Shown here: positions 1 through 11,965 of the stretch, piece by piece
Layout of the letters: the number at the start of each line of letters is the position of its first letter
Position numbering within the stretch: the first letter of the stretch is position 1
NCBI GenBank assembly: GCA_025267735.1
Contig: CM046308.1
Span: forward strand, 39,669,267-39,733,266
DNA length: 64,000 nt
Source of the DNA: Mactra quadrangularis
Taxonomy: Eukaryota; Mollusca; Bivalvia; Venerida; Mactridae
Direction: 5' to 3'
The notes under the pieces: model-generated
The model's database searches: none
Seen by the model: the letters and a program-made list of their open reading frames with translations, nothing else
Told to the model about the DNA's origin: nothing
Position numbers and translations under genes: made by a program

Positions 1-782
1 TCATAGTATTCATGACGAAATTGTTATGATACGTAACTTGTTTACATCGTCCTCGTCACGCAATTTGAAATGAGCCGCCTAATCGCAGACTGTGAATAAT
101 ACTGCTGTTAAATAAGCATGCAAACCTTGGTCTAAAATTAGAAATTACGAAATCAAAATGTGTTTAATAGTGTTTTCGTCTAAATGAAAGCTACGCATTG
201 ATTAGTCGATATAAAGTTCATCTCGATGTGACCTTCCACGGAGAAAGTAGAGAGCCTGTACGACAATGCTCTACAGGATATCTGTTTACGGAGAGTGTAC
301 AAAATACTTATCGCTAGCACGAGGTTTGATTGTTTTATCGTACATGACGTTTGCATCGTTTGATTACTGTTACTAAAAATAGATTTGTTGAAGAAAGTCT
401 ATTTTATTACGCATTCTATTAATGATACACTATTTATCCACTTATTAACATTTTGTAACATTGTTTACTCATCATGGGGACAAACTATTTCTCTTGTCGA
501 CCTATGTAGTCGAAACGTTACTGTCTAAGAATCTGCTTACGATAAATAAGGCGCTCACAACCGTACTTAGCATTCAATTTTGGAATTTAGTCAGAATTAT
601 CTTCAATGCTTATATTTAAAATAAATCCTAAATTTATTTATAAAGAGGTAACGATGCATTTTGATCAGCAAGTTCTATGTTTGTTCGATTCCAATCACAA
701 TTAATAATTGTTACAACATGAAGCTGTTACTTAATCTGAATTGCTGCCCAAACGACTGTCGATATGGTATAATTAGTTTAGC
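1..782. other. Non-coding, nothing recognised
   Basis: AT-rich sequence without a long open frame, inverted repeat or recognisable repeat family. It ends where similarity to the right end of the window begins. Confidence 0.5.
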
Positions 783-1780
783 ACAAGCGCTGAGCTTAGA
801 AACCTATTAGAACTGGTTTCGTGGGTGTTGTACCGATGTTGACATTCATGTGCCTTTCATTTGTCCACGTTGCGCGTGCCGAATGACTTCATTAGCAACA
901 TTCATTCATAGCATATTTCCAACAAGACGATGCCGGACCTCATGGGAGAGTTTGAACTCATTTCTGTCGAGTCAAAACATTCAGCCACTTAACTGGCCAT
1001 TTGAATGACCTGACTTGAGTCCAATTGGACATCAATAAGACAAAATTGACAAGGTGTAAGGCATCATTAGAACACCACAACGCTCTACAAACTTGGAAAT
1101 GTCCTGAAGAGTGACTATTTGGAAGATAAAACCCGTATATATTCCATGCCAAGAAAAATAAGATCTGCGACAGCTGCGGAAAGAAACATTCTGTAATAAG
1201 AATTATACGCCAGTTTGAACTAACGCTTTTTTGGGTAATTGCCGAAAGTTCCGAAAGGTGCAAAAAGTCAAATATAGATTTTGATTGATTGATAAGCACA
1301 TTTTATATTATTTAGATAGAGAAACATTAATTACTGCTGAATAATATTCTGTCTTTCGATTTACTTCAGATGTATATATCTATGTTAAAATTCACTAACA
1401 ACAGCGATTCTTTTGTCAAAAAATACTTTCTTGATGTCAATAGAATATTTGACTTACTTTAGATCATTGTATTTATATTAATCCATTAAGTGAAAATCAA
1501 CATCAATGTCACAACAATATATTTCTATGTCATGTAATGTATTATGTTCTACTATCTACAATAACGGTCATTACATTTTCCCTTGCATTACACCTTTACG
1601 TAAAACTGAGCCATTTTCATAAAGAAGTAAGGCTGGCCATACAACGTAGTCACATTTTGTTCCAGTCCTTGTGAACTCCTTGAAATACTTGGTATCGAAC
1701 CTTTTACCTGGTGTCACTTTGTACAATAAAACCATAGGAGGATATTGTATTGCCACCAACCAGCATAGCTCGTAAGCCAG
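783..1780. repeat. Segmental duplication, copy 1 (partner 61413-62464)
   Basis: Both copies share a block starting near 'acaagcgct', then a stretch around 841-1290 matching 61441-61860 (for example 'gacattcatgtgcctttcat'), the AT-rich DNA downstream of the MIEAP-like stop codon, and most of the MIEAP-like last exon. The order and orientation are the same in both copies. Similarity stops abruptly at 1780, inside the exon. Point differences and small indels are frequent, so the duplication is not very recent. Confidence 0.75.
1571..1780 (-). pseudogene. Truncated MIEAP-like last exon
   Basis: The minus-strand frame is open for about 70 residues and closely matches the C-terminal exon at 62255-62527. 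Shared segments include AYELCWL, FDTKYF and CDYVVWPALLL, ending in a similar GVMQG tail. The first 20 or so codons and the splice acceptor present in the other copy are missing. At 1781 the sequence switches to a dispersed repeat that also occurs near 41305-41370. No other exon of the gene is visible nearby. I read it as the broken 3' end of a duplicated gene. The frame has stayed open, so the break may be fairly young, or the fragment could be a terminal exon used by an unseen gene. Confidence 0.6.
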
Positions 1781-1860
1781 TTGACCAATTATCAATTATA
1801 TTATACCTACTAGTAGTTCGTCAAAATTACCATCTTGATGAATGGACATTTGGCCACTTA
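1781..1860. repeat. Dispersed repeat fragment (also near 41305-41370)
   Basis: The stretch with 'atattatacctactag' and 'catcttgatgaatg' resembles 41320-41366 in the same orientation. Its left edge coincides with the truncation of the MIEAP-like exon. Confidence 0.45.
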
Positions 1861-2373
1861 GACCAATAGTCAAGCCTTAACTGTCTCTGATTTTGTAACA
1901 TCATATGCAAGAATCTCTTAGAATGTACATTCAATTGGACTGTTTAATGCCATAGACAATGCACGGCCTTGTTTTCATAGGGGCAGTTCGTAAGTGCGGG
2001 ATTTGGCGGTACATGTTCAAAGTATTTATTCTTTAAAAACAAAACTATTTGTTCAGTATGTTTGATTGATGCGCCAGTTTAGAATTTCCCATTTGCTATG
2101 CATCATCGGGAAAATAGTTTATTTAACTGAAACCACGTGACAATGTCAACATTCTGAAATTTTCTCCGTTGAACAAATCCAGTATGTGGTAGTGATTTTT
2201 ACATATCGTATTAACAAATAATCGTCCAATCATAGCCTGTGAATAACTATCACAGTCAAAGAACTTCGCATAACTGGGTCTTAAATAGAAATTACGATAT
2301 TATTCATAGTGTTTAGTCTTGATAAAAACTACATATTTTCTGGTCGACATAAACATGGCATCACAAATGCTAC

Positions 2374-2510
2374 ATCTCCAACGCCAGTTTACACTTATTG
2401 CAAACACCTGGGAAATCTATTAATGGTATTCCTATTTAAACAAGGACGATTTCTTGTCACTCTAGTGCCCTGATTTTCCAGGGTGTAAGTCTAAAACTGG
2501 CGTTGGAGAT
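2374..2510. mobile_element. Small MITE, about 137 bp
   Basis: It begins 'atctccaacgccagttta' and ends with the near-exact reverse complement 'taaaactggcgttggagat'. Further inside, 'cacctgggaaatc' pairs with 'gattttccagggtg'. There is no coding capacity. I could not fix a target duplication. Confidence 0.7.
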
Positions 2511-3959
2511 ATGATGCGCAGCAAAAGGTCTTTATTTTACTTTGTGCCGCGCGTTGGTATCATTGACTTTTTACAAGGATAAAAATACTTTGAACTCTTT
2601 TAAGCTATTAGTCAAGGTGGAAATTTTCACTGCTTTTATCAACCGTGTCATTTATGATGTCATAGTCACGTGTTTTTTTTTATTTTAGTTTTTTGACTTA
2701 TCGACTAATGGGGAAAATACGTAAGTCTGCAATATCCTTGTGCAGTTTCACAGTAGTTACATTGTATTTGTATAAAAACAAAATGTGCTGTTCAGTACGT
2801 GCGACTCACTAGATAAGAGTATAGATATTACTCAACGTTTGTTATCGATAATTAAAGAATATATTAATTCCTCCCCGTTTCCAACAGTTTGATTTTTCTA
2901 TTGTCAGATTGACGCTCCAATGTTATAAAACTCAACTATGCATATTTGATGTTCACAAAAATACAATAGAATATGATAAGAACAAAGACGTTAATTCAAG
3001 TTGTTTATTATCGGCACATGAAGTTAGTCGAGCATTTATTTTACAGCAATTGAATATATTATCAATCACAAACCTATTGTAACCAAAACTAAACGTAATC
3101 AAATTTAATGTATTATATGGATTATATACTTCTTTTGTGGCCTTTAAACAAATACATACACATTTTTTGTATTGTCATTACTGGTTCACACTGCAGGATC
3201 GTTAATTATCTATCAAGGTTATTATTCTAATCAGCATAAACATAATTAATTTATAATATATCAATACAAACTATGTTAATACAAAGCGTTTTGAACTTCA
3301 ATAGTCAAAAGCCTTAGTACATGATTGAACTATAAATTCAAGTTTACAGTTTAAACAATATTTTATTTTTTAGCAATTAAATACAAATACAGTAGTATGA
3401 ACATACACATTCAGAGGATTGAAGAGATATCATAGCTAATTTTAAGCTTCTCTCTTCAGACATTTTCTAGGCAAAGAGATTCTTATGGGTTTAAAATTGC
3501 CTTTGCGATCTTAACACCATAAGATTCCCTTTCAAATACAAACTATTTGTACTGGTTGTAACTGATAGAAAATAAAACAAACAAAAATAAACAAACAAAA
3601 AAACAGAAAGAAATAAACAGCCTGGCATGAGAATAGAAAGAAATGTTGTTGTTGATTTTTAGGTGAGTACAGTACTGTAGAAGAGAAAAGATAAAAATGT
3701 GTAACATATAAACAAGTTTATTGTTATTATTGTGCGTTAAGTTTGACCCCGATCAGACCTTTATAAAAGAATAATTATTCAATACATTGAATACGAATGT
3801 AGTATTGATGCTCATACGAGAGCGTAATTTCATAAAGTGATAGACGAGGTGTGTTCCACAATGCGAGCAATCGAGAGAGCGCCAGCTTTGCGAATTGTAA
3901 GGCTATTGAACGATTGCAAGTGCTCGGTGTGAAAAAGTTTTCTATGTTTAAACTTATTA
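2511..3959. other. Non-coding; end fragment of a GAGGTG-type TIR element
   Basis: Mostly AT-rich and featureless. At about 3846-3935 it contains 'gaggtgtgttccacaatgcg' followed by sequence like the left end of the element at 20982-22113. There is an imperfect hairpin around 3475-3530. Confidence 0.45.
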
Positions 3960-5030
3960 CGACCTAACGTTAAAAAAGAGTTGATATTTAAAAATGTGGA
4001 ATCAGAAAATTTGTTGAGACTTCATTTTGAAATTTAATTGAGTATTGTATTATAATAAATGCGTATATAACAACTGACGCATACCACTAATATGATCCAT
4101 ACACAAAATTGTTAGTGAATAATAAAGATATTAAGGAAAAATTTCCACAATACAAACTATGTTTAAGGTGGGTCGGTACCTTACTCGGAGAAAAACACGA
4201 AAAAATATTATGTTCATCGATTATGATTAAAGTTGGCAGACACGTTCACTTTACTTTTTTATTTCATTAAAATGACTCTAAAAGTGTTCTCTTAAAAAAT
4301 GCGATAAAAATTTGACCACCTGTCTGCATTAATATGAAAATAAACGTTATAACTCGGCAATTGGTGAAACCTTTTAGATGTGAAAACCCTGAATTCAGTG
4401 ATGAATTGTACAATCTTTACGACTGCGTGATATTTAGATAATCGGAACAAAATTATTGTATGCAGTAACATTTCAGAAACATTTCGGTATAATTATCTTT
4501 GGCCTCGGACATTCTATACTATAAATATGTGGGTTTAATGTACTTGCATGCCAGTTTTTAGCGCGAACCACTGTGACGTCCATGACGTCGTGAAAAAAAA
4601 CAACGACAATTTACCAGAAAAACAAACAAGCAGCATAAAGGTTTTCTACCTGTCAACTTTTATCATAATCGATGAACATAAAATTGTTTTCGTGTTTTTT
4701 TTTTCTACGAGGAAGGTACTGACCCACCTTAAAACCACAACCTGGTATCTAATAACCTAAGCTTAAATTTTCTTATCTTTTTAACATATCAGGTTCTTAA
4801 AATATAAAAACTGCTATTTTGAATTGACAAATTTAACAGATTATTTAAAACAAATATGCACATACTAATGTACATGGAGTTCATAATGTTTAAATACATT
4901 ATCATAATATCGGATGTTTTAAAAGATATATATGTAAGCAATTGTTTTCTGAAAATGTTATGCGTCCATGAACTTTAGAATGGCACAGTATCTTGTTAAT
5001 TAAATTGTCATTCCAATACAAACATACACA
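3960..5030. repeat. Segmental block B, copy 1 (partner 53097-53240 plus 60860-61288)
   Basis: Positions 3960-4095 match 53097-53240 ('tttaattgagtattgtatta' in both). Positions 4096-4160 and 4733-5030 match 60860-61288. This copy carries the MITE at 4167-4728; the partner carries the large element at 53242-60853 instead. Each copy therefore shows the empty site of the other's insertion. Confidence 0.7.
4167..4728. mobile_element. TTAA-flanked MITE, copy 1
   Basis: TTAA lies on both sides (4163-4166 and 4729-4732). The element starts 'ggtgggtcggtacc' and ends 'ggtactgacccacc'. Inverted similarity continues for about 90 bp ('atgttcatcgattatgatta' pairs with 'taatcgatgaacat'). No transposase is encoded. 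The same family occurs in opposite orientation at 22632-23300. TTAA targets are typical of piggyBac-type transposition, but the ends do not look like canonical piggyBac, so the superfamily is open. Confidence 0.75.
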
Positions 5031-5200
5031 CATTAAGAACTAGTATACTGTTACATGTATTGCCAATTCTGTTTATATCTAATTATGTTCTTTTGGTTTC
5101 ATTTTATTATAAAATGTGTTTAACCTCAGTGCAGATTTAAACTTTGTGGGATTGTAGATTAAACAGAAGAACGAAATTGTTTTTGGCCGTTTTTTTACAA

Positions 5201-5719
5201 CTAGCCCATAATAACGTTGTTTATCTCTTGTGTCTTAAGTATCTCATGGTAGTTGCCTAAGTATTGTGATGGAATACAATACAATACAGTATTATGTTCA
5301 GGGGATGGAATGTAACCATTTATCACTATTAGCACTTCCTGGAACTTTTTCGCACAATTTCTACCAAACCTATTGACAACACCGTTAAGATTAAGAGCGT
5401 CATCATTTGACACGTCAATGATTTGAACATATGGTAACATTTTCAGTGCCCCTGCATTTATTTCCACAATTATCACATGTTTGTTCCGCGTGTGAGAAGC
5501 AAATTCTATCGCAGCCTCATAGGTCATTGACGTTGAAATGAATTTCGATTCGAATCCGGGTGAGCTGCCTAGGGAAACATGCTCTGAAACGGATTTTTCG
5601 GACGTTGGGTTTTTTGCTTGTACACGTATAAATATTTGTCCATTTAAATCTTTGTACCATTCATCTTGCCTTAGAACTCGGTATAGGGTGTTGATAATCC
5701 TTGTGCTTGTTGATGTAAT
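5201..5719 (-). CDS. Terminal exon of an unknown gene, possible ADP-ribosyltransferase-like fold
   Basis: On the minus strand a good acceptor (polypyrimidine then 'ctgtttag', exon from 5719) is followed by 172 uninterrupted codons and a stop at 5201. An AATAAA lies about 95 bp downstream of the stop, so this is probably a last exon. The track-style ATG start at 5527 would drop the first 64 codons, which are open and protein-like. The residues look like a soluble alpha/beta domain: a helical start (YRVLRQDEWYKDL), a segment PGFESKFISTSMTYEAAIEF, a strand VIIVEI and a later strand QEVLIVINGYI. The pattern F-[IV]-S-T-S, then A..FA, then a strand, then an acidic residue before a hydrophobic strand recalls the ARTase STS and Q/E-x-E motifs, but no family was confirmed. 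Upstream exons were not found. It could be a retained gene fragment. Confidence 0.5.
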   Translation of the reverse strand: MTSTSTRIINTLYRVLRQDEWYKDLNGQIFIRVQAKNPTSEKSVSEHVSLGSSPGFESKFISTSMTYEAAIEFASHTRNKHVIIVEINAGALKMLPYVQIIDVSNDDALNLNGVVNRFGRNCAKKFQEVLIVINGYIPSPEHNTVLYCIPSQYLGNYHEILKTQEINNVIMG

Positions 5720-5819
5720 CTAAACAGAAAATATTTCACATGATTTTAAATAATGACATATGTAAAACACATCTGATGAATTTAAATATAAATTGCATTA
5801 ATTGTTAAAACCTTTAGCA

Positions 5820-6120
5820 TTACGGACTATGAAAAGCATGTTTGAAATTGTGTTTTGCCTCTGTTATTTTTTAGGCATTCAATGCAATACATGCAATACA
5901 AACTTGAAGCTACCTTTATCGTTCAAAACATGAGGTACGAGCATTTAGGTTAGTCACCTTCTTGGTTACTGTGTAAAAAACAGACGTGGGGTATGGCGCT
6001 GTAGGCTACTCGCAGGATATTGAATCAAGATAGTTTCCTGAAGTGGTCACTGGCTCGAAACCTACCCGGAGCGATTATACATTGCAATGACAATTTGACA
6101 ATAATGTCAATTTTCCTCCA
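5820..6120 (+). repeat. Dispersed repeat with tRNA-like SINE (partner 47445-47770)
   Basis: Positions 5820-5985 match 47445-47640. They are followed by a tRNA-like stretch beginning 'tggcgctgtaggctac' (A-box-like) and ending 'ggctcgaaacctaccc' (B-box-like). Both copies include the same junction, so the unit moved or was duplicated as a whole. Confidence 0.5.
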
Positions 6121-7465
6121 TAATTTAGGTGTATGAAAAAATGCCGGCATAGGGAATAATGATCAGAAAGCAAACAGCATGTTCATGCTTAAAAAATGAT
6201 ATTTTGAATTACTAATATGAGCAATTTCCAATGAAATCTAACGGATTTCTAAAAAGATAGACAAAAGTAATATATTAGTAAAATTTCATGTAATGTAACT
6301 TGTTGTCACTTGTAAGCCACCATATAAAGTTATATTCGTTTTATACCGTAACTGGCGTTACGGTGTCAAAATGATAGATTACATACGACAAATTGACCGA
6401 GTGCACTTCCGTCATAATTAAGATCAATTTACTAAATGAGTATTTGCACTATGAAGTCAGTTAGCTTTTGAAACGCAGACTAGAAACATGTAGTTTAGGA
6501 TAAATAATTATTAAGTTGTTCGAGCGCTGTTAGCGGATCGAACATATAAGTTAGGAACATTGCTTTGAATCTGGACTTATAAGTTATGATATTAGATTTA
6601 GAAGTTATAAAGTATGTTTGTAAACAATAACGATCACGGACCATTATTAAATGTCATATACAAACTTGTGTTGTTATAAACTGTATCCTAAGTATTAATG
6701 TTGGTATTGTAAACCAGAGACATGGAACGATTTATCGTTTCAGAGTCATGACAAATCTTAAAACCATTCTGACTCATAAATATTCATATTTCCACGCCTA
6801 TCCACAAAGACAAAGAATGCATACTGGCTCATTATCATTATACATGTAACTATACGGAGCTAGGTTGTCTCCCCTACACACGGAAATTATCGAACAACTC
6901 CGAAACGACGCAAACTAGTCAATCATAATTATACTCATTAATTCCCGTTGTGTATACAAATACATAAATATTTCATACGAACTTTAACCCGACCTGATTA
7001 TTTATTCTATACCGTTGGTTCCCGGCTCATTCCGCTTGTAAGCTACCTAGAACGAAAAAGCAGGGTACTATACCTTACAAAATGGCTATTTCCGTTTGTA
7101 AACTGAGTCGCTAGTTTAGACCTCGAAAAAAGTCTTGTTTTGACAACATATATTTCTCTTGACAGTATAAAAATGATTTTGAACAACATTGCATATGTAT
7201 AGACTGGGAATGAAGTATAGTACTAATCGTGAAAACGTCTTTATCTCAAAGCAGAAGAATGACCTAATTTCGGAAAGGTAGCGAACGATTCGCACCCAGC
7301 TACATTCGCTCGTGGACGATGCGCTCGCACAATAGGGGCGGTTCGTCTCCATTTATTTAACCAGTAATTGTGACTATAACGAAGTAAATCCATAAGTTTT
7401 TGCACTGTTGTATTGGAAAAGCACTGTCAAGACGTACATACTTTTTTATCATTATAAAGGCGGCG
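6121..7465. other. Non-coding, nothing recognised
   Basis: AT-rich. Short open frames such as one of 78 codons at 7116-7352 (minus) show no domain, no partner exon and no matching copy in the window. Confidence 0.45.
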
Positions 7466-8145
7466 GCCCAGGCCTTTTTTCATCCTTTACGTGACGCCGT
7501 TAAACGGCGTCTTCCACAAGCAAAATAAGTTTCTTTTTTTCCCAATAACAAACCAATTTCCCCCCTCAACAACCATTTTCCCTTTCAAAATATCTTCAAA
7601 CTTTTTATACCTCGAAAATACGGCAAAACAGAAACCGGAAATCTCGCAGGATTAAATCATCGAAACGGTTATTTATCGAAACTCTTTTACACGAACGGGA
7701 CATGGTCATTTCGTTAAATAAGTTTATCAAAAATATAAATAATAAAGCCCGCCAGGCCTTCAAATTACAAGTTTGAAAATTCTTGCTAATAATTCGTCCT
7801 CAATCACATTAGCCCCTACACTATTCGCACCCAAACCGGCAGCGAAATAATTTTTTTTGTTTTTTCCCGACGTACGTGGTATATTTTTCCGAGCATGTTG
7901 CGATCGTTGGGTTAGTTACGGAATTTGCGCAATTATACAAAAAAAATTCGAAGAAATGACACCTTTAAAGCTACTAAATCTCCACCCAACAAACATAAAC
8001 AATAATTGTTTAAATGAATTATGATTACAAGAATTAAACATAGATAAAAACAGTCTAGTTTTATTATTCCCCATTTTCTAATTATCGCGCGCCATTTTCC
8101 CCCTTGTAAAAGGCTACAGGCTACTTCCCCAACTCATGAAAAAGG
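7466..8145. mobile_element. Possible MITE with CAGGCC ends
   Basis: The left end 'caggccttttttcat' is mirrored by 'atgaaaaaggcctg' about 680 bp away. The interior is non-coding. Only about 15 bp of inverted similarity is clear and no target duplication is visible, so the call is tentative. Confidence 0.4.
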
Positions 8146-8264
8146 CCTGATAGCACCCCGAATATGGACAACAGACTTTCACAATTGATTAATAAACGGC
8201 ATGTCACACTTTCTTTTTCGACAATTAAAACTGCTTCCATTGTAACCTAAAAGGGACAAAACAT

Positions 8265-8830
8265 TGTTTCACGCCTTCAAATCTATGCGTGAAATGAAGG
8301 ACTAATGACTTTTAAGTAACATGCGCAATTTCATGAAACAATGTGAACTACCTTAATATATACTTCATTTTGGTGATACTACTGATTCTCAAAAAAGTGC
8401 TATTTTTAAAGCAATTTTTAGAAAATTTTGTTTGATTAAAATGGTTAATTTTTCACACAAATTGATGGTATCAATCACTAAATCTCGATGAAAAAGTGAC
8501 CGAAAAAGACAAAAAATCACCAAAATATTTTTTAAGTTATAAACTTCTAAAACGGTCCACTTTGCTGATAGCATTTTTACTTTAAGCCACAGAAAGTTTT
8601 GTTCGCACCTACAAATGAATGGGTCAAATGGAAGACTAATGGGTTTAAAAAAATATGCGGTACTTCATGAATCAAAATGGACTACCTAAATATATACAGC
8701 ATTTGACTCGATACCTCTGATTGTCAGAAAAGTGCTACTTTTTAAGGCATTTTTCGGAAAATTATGATTCATTAAAAATGTGACTTTTTCACACAAATTG
8801 ATGTTGATTTTTAATGTCAAATTAAGGTAT
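8265..8830 (+). repeat. Two diverged direct repeats of about 310 bp
   Basis: Positions 8265-8520 and 8590-8830 align in order: 'gactaatg', a CATGAA segment, 'actacct..atatata', 'gaaaagtgcta', 'ttttcacacaaattgatg'. This is an old tandem duplication with no coding signal. Confidence 0.55.
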
Positions 8831-10189
8831 TACCCAGGAGTGTAAGGTACCTTAAACCATGCATGAACTGAACTAACTATTTTTTCTCTCTTTAAAATGA
8901 TCAGTTTAAGAGAAAAGATACGTAACTTATAAGGAAAAAAACTTAGATTGAAAATACCAACCATTAAAATATCCTTATTTTCCTCTCTTAATAAGCTGCA
9001 CAGAGTAGGTTCCCCTTGTAATCAGTTTTTGTGACCAAAACACGGTTTATTCATTACTATTTTCACTGTTTTATAGGAAAAACACTGTCAAAGACATGCA
9101 TACACTTAATAATTACAAAGCACCCTAAACGTGGACACCAGACACTATCTTGTGATGAATATGGATAATATGTGTAAACAGATTAAAGATCTCAATATCG
9201 ACTTAAATATGACAAATGGAATGGAATTGATGCGAAAATAACATCATGTAAAACATGCAAACGTAACGCCCCCTCATTCACATCTTCATCTGTTAGTCAC
9301 TTTCATTTTGATACAAATATATTCATACAAATAGTTTCGTGCTAGACTCTCAGCAAAACTTTTACGTTAATTCCCCACAAACCTATATCATACATGTAAG
9401 ATTTTGCTAGAAATACAACATTACTTAGCAGCATCATGATAAAAGTTTGCAGAGAATCTACCTCAAAGTTCTATAGAAGAGCAAACTAGTCACAGCACAT
9501 CTTAAGAAAAGACTATTACTAAATTTAAAGTGTATAATTTTGTTGTGTATTTTACTTTCAATACCGTCGAATTTGCAAGATTTTTGATAATATTATGTTC
9601 TTGATCCAACTACTTATTATTTGTGTTAATTATAAAATTATATCTTAGACATGGTTCCTACATGCTTCCAAGAATCGTTCCTACAGCACTTTCAGTGCTT
9701 TGATTTTTAAATTCTGTCTATAGGAACGGTCTGCCAAATTGGAAAAGAACGAACACCATCTAATTGAATTGTGTTTCAATTCAATAGGAAACACGTAGTT
9801 ATGCAACCGAGAATATAGTGCAACAATCGAATATGTACACTTTACCCTAGATACTCTATGCATAGTGGTGGTATTGTACCAGCGATTAGTACTACTTTGT
9901 CATACAATCTCTGACAAAATCATTATGAACAAGTAAAATTATGTCATAATTATGATAGGAAGAAATCGTGAAGTCAATGATTATAAACACTGTTCGAAAC
10001 CTAAATTTGCACGGGTTTGTAAAACACCTCTGAAGTGAATGCCTGCGCAGCAAGGGTAAAGACATTGAAATAAATGCTGATCCGTTGTTTTCTCTTTAAG
10101 TAACGTGATCTTTAACTGATTTTTGGGTCTCTGGATCTCGTGTAACAATGCCGACTTGTGGATCTTCATAACCTCGTATTACTCTGGTT
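8831..10189. other. Non-coding; SINE-tail-like motif near 9680
   Basis: AT-rich, with only short open frames. Near 9680 is 'cagcactttcagtgctttga', a motif repeated at about 16005, 35555 and 43555 that looks like the 3' end of a short retroposon. Confidence 0.4.
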
Positions 10190-10415
10190 TTTACTGGTTT
10201 TAACACAATTTATGTCATTCAGCGCACCTAACATAGCTTTCCTGGACCCTTGTCTATAATCAGTACTCACCTACTCTTCCACAAGGCCTGAAATTTCTCC
10301 ATATTATCTAATCAATGGAGGAAAATTGACATTATTGTCAACATTTCATGGAAGGGTATAACCTTCCCAAATCCCGATGCGCTGCCAACTGCGCTATCGA
10401 CCCGGGTTGCGTGTA
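10190..10415 (-). repeat. tRNA-derived SINE, minus orientation
   Basis: The reverse strand begins with a tRNA-like head ('cgatagcgcagttggcagcg', A-box). It continues through a body shared with 40600-40830 and 47800-47990 (plus strand 'gcgcacctaac', 'catggaagggtata') and ends in a tail derived from 'tgttaaaac'. The B box is partly lost. Confidence 0.65.
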
Positions 10416-10859
10416 ACTCTATATAAGTATTTATCAAAACATATCCTCCGACCAAAATTTAAGATTAACACTCTGATCAAATATTAGAATTTAATGCTTA
10501 AAACTGATTAGAATTAATACATTCTCAAAACTCGTTTGGAATATGAATTATGCAGTACCGTAACAGCATATCAAACATAATGCTTACCGTTGATGTGGCC
10601 GTATTTTGCATCCTTCAAATATGTAGAATGGGAGTATTTTGGCTTGGTAATTTGAACAATAAACGTCAAACACAGAATCTAAATCCCGTTCTTGAAGCGT
10701 TTTAATCTTCTTGGTGTTGCTTTCTAAGCAAATGTGCCAATCTAGTGAAAAAAATATTAACATAGATCGGTTAAAAGTGTACCAAAGAGTAAGCTGGTTT
10801 AATTTGGTAAGATTATTTTTGCCAAATCTTAATTCATGTTCAGCTGTTAACCATATTTC

Positions 10860-11345
10860 TTACCCCAACCACATAGTGGTGGAAGCTATACAGGATTCAC
10901 TTTGTCCGTTCGTCCGTCTGTCCTTTCCGAATCTTGTCCTGACCATTACTACTCCATGCATTGATGGATTTTAAAATAAGTTGACACAAATATTAACCGT
11001 GACGAGTCGGTGTGTCGCGTGCAAAAAACACCTCTACACCTCGAAGGGCGTGACCAATAAAGGAGTTCAAATATCAAATATTGTCGAAAATGGGTTTGCC
11101 CGACGTTTCTACACCATCGACCTATGAATTTTAAAATTACTTGACACAAATATTAACCGTGACGAGTCGGTGTTCGAGTGCAAAAACCACCTTCACACCT
11201 CAAAGGGCGTGGCCAATAATTGAGTTCAAATGTCAAATATTGTCGAAATGGGTTTGTCCGGGCGATATTCTCGAACATAGAAGGATGGATTTTAAAATTA
11301 CTTGGCACAAATGTTAACCGTGACGAGTCGGTGTGTTGCGTACAG
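10860..11345 (+). repeat. Mollusc-type tandem repeat, about 160-bp period, three units
   Basis: After a lead of 'ggtggaagctatacaggatt' and a TCCG-rich stretch, 'tgacacaaatattaaccgtg' or a close variant recurs at about 10982, 11142 and 11303, giving periods of 160 and 161 bp. This resembles a repeat common in bivalve genomes. Short open frames on both strands here are by-products of the repeat. Confidence 0.7.
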
Positions 11346-11350
11346 GTACA

Positions 11351-11509
11351 GGTCGTCCACGTAAACATTGCGTATATAAACATTGCCGGTTTAATAGACT
11401 ACAGATCGTCCACGTAAACATTGCGTATATAAACATTGCCGGTTTAATAGACTACAGGTCGTCCACGTAAACATTGCGTATATAAACATTGCCGGTTTAA
11501 TAGACTATA
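11351..11509 (+). repeat. 53-bp tandem repeat, three copies
   Basis: The unit starting 'ggtcgtccacgtaaacattg' occurs at 11351, 11404 and 11457 and is nearly identical each time. Single copies occur in both arms of the foldback element at 37337-38672, where it is part of the inverted repeat. Confidence 0.85.
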
Positions 11510-11700
11510 TCCGGAATTTAAACATTTGGGTTTCCCCTCCGGTACAAACAAACTTTCACCGTTACAATGAAAACAGTTTACAAAGAACAATAGGATTTAA
11601 TCCATAGATCGTGCTATTTAGCAATAATGTGTAACTTAGTTTGTTTGTACCGCCTGGGCACGGATAGAAAACCCCATAAATTTGAATTCCGGATTAGGTC
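11503..11700. mobile_element. TA-flanked MITE, about 200 bp, copy 1
   Basis: TA lies on both sides (11501-11502, 11701-11702). The ends are 'gactatatccggaattta' and 'tttgaattccggattaggtc', imperfect inverted repeats. A second copy is at 46520-46720. The foldback arm at 38430 lacks the insertion and shows the empty site. Confidence 0.75.
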
Positions 11701-11965
11701 TATTACACACTTATATTTAAGGATGAATTATTTCTACAAATTTATAGTTTAGTTAGTTTACACTTATTTTATAAACACAATTTCATCATTATATAAAATT
11801 TATAATGTGCATACACTTTTAAAAATATACGTTAAATATCAAAGTGTTATGTTTTAATCATTAAAATTCTGTTCATGCATTAGCTTATTAACCTATTAAG
11901 TGGACAAGACCATCGTTTAAAGTACAAAAAACACGCATGACCTATAAAACCACCTGTACTACAAA

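Larger units (their letters stand above)
11351..11965. mobile_element. One arm of the ACAGGTCGT foldback element
   Basis: From 11351 to 11965 the sequence follows the right arm of the element at 37337-38672 ('tatagtttagttagtt', 'attcatgcattagcttatt', 'cacgcatgacct'). The left arm is absent. The arm is interrupted by the MITE at 11503-11700 and its start is triplicated. Confidence 0.65.

Noticed and set aside
10949..11417. Small frames on both strands with similar peptides
   Set aside because: They are shadows of the 160-bp mollusc-type tandem repeat.
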